DNA of 9,626 nt from the NCBI GenBank assembly GCA_030591745.1, contig JAUVAM010000066.1:1-9626 (forward strand), read 5' to 3'. Below, piece by piece: positions 8,701 to 9,626 of this stretch. The stretch comes from Deltaproteobacteria bacterium (GTDB lineage Bacteria; Myxococcota; B64-G9). The notes below the pieces were generated by a model. It saw nothing but the letters and a program-made list of their open reading frames with translations, made no database searches and had not been told where the DNA came from. Position numbers and translations under genes: made by a program. How positions within the stretch are numbered: position 1 is the stretch's first letter; the number at the start of each line of letters is the position of its first letter.

Positions 8701-9369
8701 ATCACGGTACCGGCAACAGTCATCGTACCGGAGGGTGAATTCACGGTCGACATCCCCATCACCTCCTTGTCCGCCGCAGGCACCGAGACGGTCACGGTGA
8801 GCCTGGACAGCAGTACGCAAGAAGCGACGGTCGAGGTCGTCGATTTTCCCGTGACCGGGCTCATCTTAGCGCAGGTCTACTACGACCACACGAGCACGGA
8901 CGATGGATACGAATGGGTACAACTCTACAACGGCTCAGGAGACCCCATCGATCTCAGCGGCTATTCGCTGGGCTATGCCGGCAGCGATTTCACCTACGGC
9001 ACCTATCAGCTGGCGGGCACGATTCCACCCTTCTCTTGCTTTATAGCAGGCGGACCCAACGCCGACGAGGGCAACGGCAATCCAATCTACGATCAAACTT
9101 TGGATTTCAGCCCTGACCTTCAAAACAGCGGGTCCACGGCTGACGGCGTGGCGCTGTTCAATGTCCCGGCCTCCGAAATCACAGCGTCCACCGTGCCGAT
9201 TGACGCACTCATCTACGGTGGCAGCAACGACAACAACCTGCTGGACGAAACAGGAAGCCCCGGGGCCGTCGATGTTGGAGATTGCGATGCGGATATTTCC
9301 TTGCTTCGCGGTCCGGGTGCCTGGGTCTTCCAGGATCCGCCAACACCCTTAAACTGCCCTGCTTTTTAA
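5722..9369 (+). CDS. Exported multidomain lipoprotein: amidohydrolase, thrombospondin type 3 repeats, OB-fold, Ig-like modules and lamin-tail domain
   Basis: The 1215-residue product has a lipoprotein signal peptide with lipobox LLGC (Cys36), then an Asp-rich linker with VDAG repeats (44-63). Residues about 92-455 form an amidohydrolase (metal-dependent TIM-barrel hydrolase, AtzA/cytosine-deaminase type): PGLIDTHNH (145-153, ligands His151 and His153), SGTTAVH (204-210), VHLSEG (270-275, His271), TIIHGVSFD (298-306, His301), APDWTISGTLNLLAELK (350-366, Asp352) and the C-terminal IGFLEPGHFADVMAI (403-417). All expected ligands are present, so it should be an active hydrolase; the substrate is unknown. 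Next come two thrombospondin type 3 calcium-binding repeats with paired cysteines (555-644), an OB-fold-like module (about 657-845), two Ig-like beta modules (about 850-1040) and a lamin-tail domain (about 1045-1148). It is anchored by lipid, probably on the outer membrane, with the modules exposed. Its start overlaps the Usp stop (ATGA), and its stop overlaps that of the convergent exonuclease gene. Confidence 0.92.
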   Translation: MNNKHSSQNRLACSGGLGFFSTLAFGLCLSAGLLGCGDSGGHDVDAGVDAGVDAGVDAGVDGGGDESTTETPNCEDVTFDPCTPQAGSNGATLLKGTVLTPETLICNGEVLISRGTHKILCVGEDCSAEAEAAQATIICADVITPGLIDTHNHMTYNTVPPWRHEGVLYEHRQEWLWDDAFNAYDVNLDGDVPDRYSEFRLIMSGTTAVHKSSSRASTFTGVRNLDRGPDGNQLGLSNSAITECVFPLESYCYDKPDYENLDPSLRSYIVHLSEGINSKSFNEFQAFVDDGQLGNKTTIIHGVSFDSRQIALIASSGATFIWSPQTNIDLYGVTAPVSAIWNMGIAVALAPDWTISGTLNLLAELKCADHLNNKYYGSFFSPKDLLSMVTSGAARVMRIDDLIGFLEPGHFADVMAIRGDREHPFDAVIQMRSDDVQAVFIGGEAFYGDANSLNPDIEFNPYCENIEVCGAPKRICIKEEAGEPAQPLSGADVAKWRYDDYLTYLQNELDQLKALDNPPPEDEYLYTLLPLFECEPHHWCDMGNAYIPGEPTAEDLDGDGLPDEEDNCAMVFNPDQGDLEGDGIGDACDICPYAADPTDCPKPDPNDRDADGIPNQSDNCLDAFNIDQADIDEDGVGDVCDACPDYPNPDGAPCPATIYDIKTGLYTPGDRVEISDVLVTGLSGETGFFAQMPVDHLDYNGVDWSGIYVYTSSSVLLGDRVDIEGTVADYHGEIELNAVMNLSSVSHANPPPEPEIVTAAEIASGGIRADALEGVVCEVTDVTVTQLDTDYGEWQVENALWINNFLFLTEALPSLGDHLAIVRGILHWTYSDSKLEPRSANDIITGPASLSALSPELSFAYEGQTAEPLPSLQVHLSGIALSDRVVSLQSSDPDLLTVPPTLTIVQGSDSASVEVTGVSASISPVTLTAALEGVEVTAGVRVLNGAEIPEIDSLSPAAMQVGVNETGTLTATLDIPARASGETLSVSAVPGTSITVPATVIVPEGEFTVDIPITSLSAAGTETVTVSLDSSTQEATVEVVDFPVTGLILAQVYYDHTSTDDGYEWVQLYNGSGDPIDLSGYSLGYAGSDFTYGTYQLAGTIPPFSCFIAGGPNADEGNGNPIYDQTLDFSPDLQNSGSTADGVALFNVPASEITASTVPIDALIYGGSNDNNLLDETGSPGAVDVGDCDADISLLRGPGAWVFQDPPTPLNCPAF
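5851..5910 (+). repeat. 12-bp tandem repeat coding the VDAG linker
   Basis: There are five head-to-tail copies of a 12-bp unit (GTGGATGCAGGG and variants). The first three are nearly identical and the last two carry several substitutions. Each copy encodes Val-Asp-Ala-Gly, the last one Val-Asp-Gly-Gly. The array lies 21 bp after the lipobox Cys codon. Because the unit is a multiple of three, gain or loss of copies changes linker length without breaking the frame. Confidence 0.95.
7384..7653 (+). repeat. Two thrombospondin type 3 calcium-binding repeats
   Basis: Protein residues 555-644 carry two copies of the pattern D-x-D-x-D-G-x-P ... DNC ... NxDQ.D.D.DG.GD.CD.CP: DLDGDGLPDEEDNC ... GDACDICP, and DRDADGIPNQSDNC ... 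GDVCDACP. In this repeat family the Asp carboxylates bind Ca2+ and the cysteines pair in disulfides. Here they form a rigid spacer between the hydrolase and the C-terminal beta modules. The copies are only moderately similar at DNA level. Confidence 0.9.
9366..9369. other. Convergent genes sharing a TTAA stop overlap
   Basis: The plus-strand lipoprotein ends with TAA at 9367-9369 and the minus-strand exonuclease gene ends with TAA reading 9368-9366. The two stops lie in one palindromic TTAA, so the convergent genes overlap by four bases with no intergenic space for a terminator. Confidence 0.92.
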
Positions 9370-9626
9370 GTGGAAAGATCCGCGTACAATGGACAGTGGT
9401 CGGAACCCATGATCTCCGGGTGGTGCACTACGTCGAGCACCGGGTCACCGAGCTTCGGGGTGGTGGTGGCGTAGTCGAGCCGCCATCCTACGTTGCGGGC
9501 TCGCGCGCCTGAGCGGAAACTCCACCAAGTGTAGGCATCTTCCAGGTTTGGATTCTTTTCGCGGAAGACGTCTCTGAATCCCAGCTCCAGATATCGAGAG
9601 AACCAGGCTCGCTCTTCGGGCAGGTA
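9366..9626 (-). CDS. xthA: Exonuclease III / AP endonuclease, C-terminal fragment (5' part beyond window)
   Basis: The minus-strand frame entering at 9626 reads 86 residues to a TAA at 9366. It contains ERAWFSRYLELGFRDVFRE, AYTWWSFRSGARARNVGWRLDY and HPEIMGSDHCPLYADL, the C-terminal signature of exonuclease III (XthA/ExoA), a Mg2+-dependent enzyme that cuts DNA 5' to abasic sites and degrades 3' ends in base-excision repair. The catalytic Asp in GWRLDY (residue 51 of the fragment) and the GSDH His (residue 77) are both present, corresponding to the conserved Asp/His of the E. coli enzyme. The protein ends soon after the GSDHCP motif, as in the family, so this is a normal C-terminus rather than a truncation. 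It is unrelated in function to the convergent operon. Confidence 0.96.
   Translation of the reverse strand, partial: YLPEERAWFSRYLELGFRDVFREKNPNLEDAYTWWSFRSGARARNVGWRLDYATTTPKLGDPVLDVVHHPEIMGSDHCPLYADLST

Larger units (their letters stand above)
1034..9369 (+). other. Probable four-gene operon (secA-like, transporter, usp, lipoprotein)
   Basis: Four same-strand genes are joined by gaps of 2 bp and 4 bp and an overlap of 4 bp, leaving no space for internal terminators or ordinary promoters. A single promoter in the 931-1033 gap is the simplest model. No Rho-independent terminator (GC hairpin plus T run) is visible after the last stop, where the convergent gene begins at once. Confidence 0.75.

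Noticed and set aside
9282..9512. Plus-strand open frame of 76 codons at the right end
   Set aside because: It overlaps the lipoprotein end in another frame and runs antisense to the exonuclease III fragment with its GSDHCP motif.

Overview
The window is chromosomal DNA of a Gram-negative bacterium, moderately GC-rich by eye. A lipoprotein with an Asp-Ala-Gly-Val linker, thrombospondin type 3 repeats, an OB-fold module, Ig-like modules and a lamin-tail domain suggests the Myxococcota/Bradymonadales group of the former Deltaproteobacteria. That placement is inferred from protein architecture only.

Layout. Positions 1-930 (minus strand) hold the N-terminal part of a membrane histidine kinase that runs off the left edge. 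A 103-bp AT-richer gap (931-1033) separates it from a divergent, tightly packed plus-strand cluster (1034-9369). The cluster has four genes: a SecA-family translocation ATPase without the usual zinc-binding tail; an ArsB/NhaD (P-protein-like) ion transporter that carries an N-terminal signal peptide and a small extracytoplasmic domain; a short universal-stress (Usp) protein; and a 1215-residue lipoprotein whose N-terminal half is an amidohydrolase with apparently intact metal ligands. The gene junctions are +2 bp, +4 bp and a 4-bp ATGA overlap, so co-transcription and translational coupling are likely. The right edge (9366-9626, minus strand) holds the C-terminal 86 codons of an exonuclease III family AP endonuclease. 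Its stop codon overlaps the lipoprotein stop within a single TTAA.

How the genes may work together (inference). The Usp protein, adjacent to a secondary transporter, could be its cytoplasmic regulator. The exported amidohydrolase could hydrolyse a cyclic amide, urea or similar compound whose product the carrier handles. The SecA paralogue could be dedicated to exporting an unusual cargo, of which the large lipoprotein is the obvious local candidate. No such partnership is established by the sequence. The combination of a SecA paralogue, signal-peptide carrier, Usp protein and amidohydrolase lipoprotein in one apparent operon is the most unusual thing here. No mobile elements, CRISPR arrays, rRNA or tRNA genes were seen.
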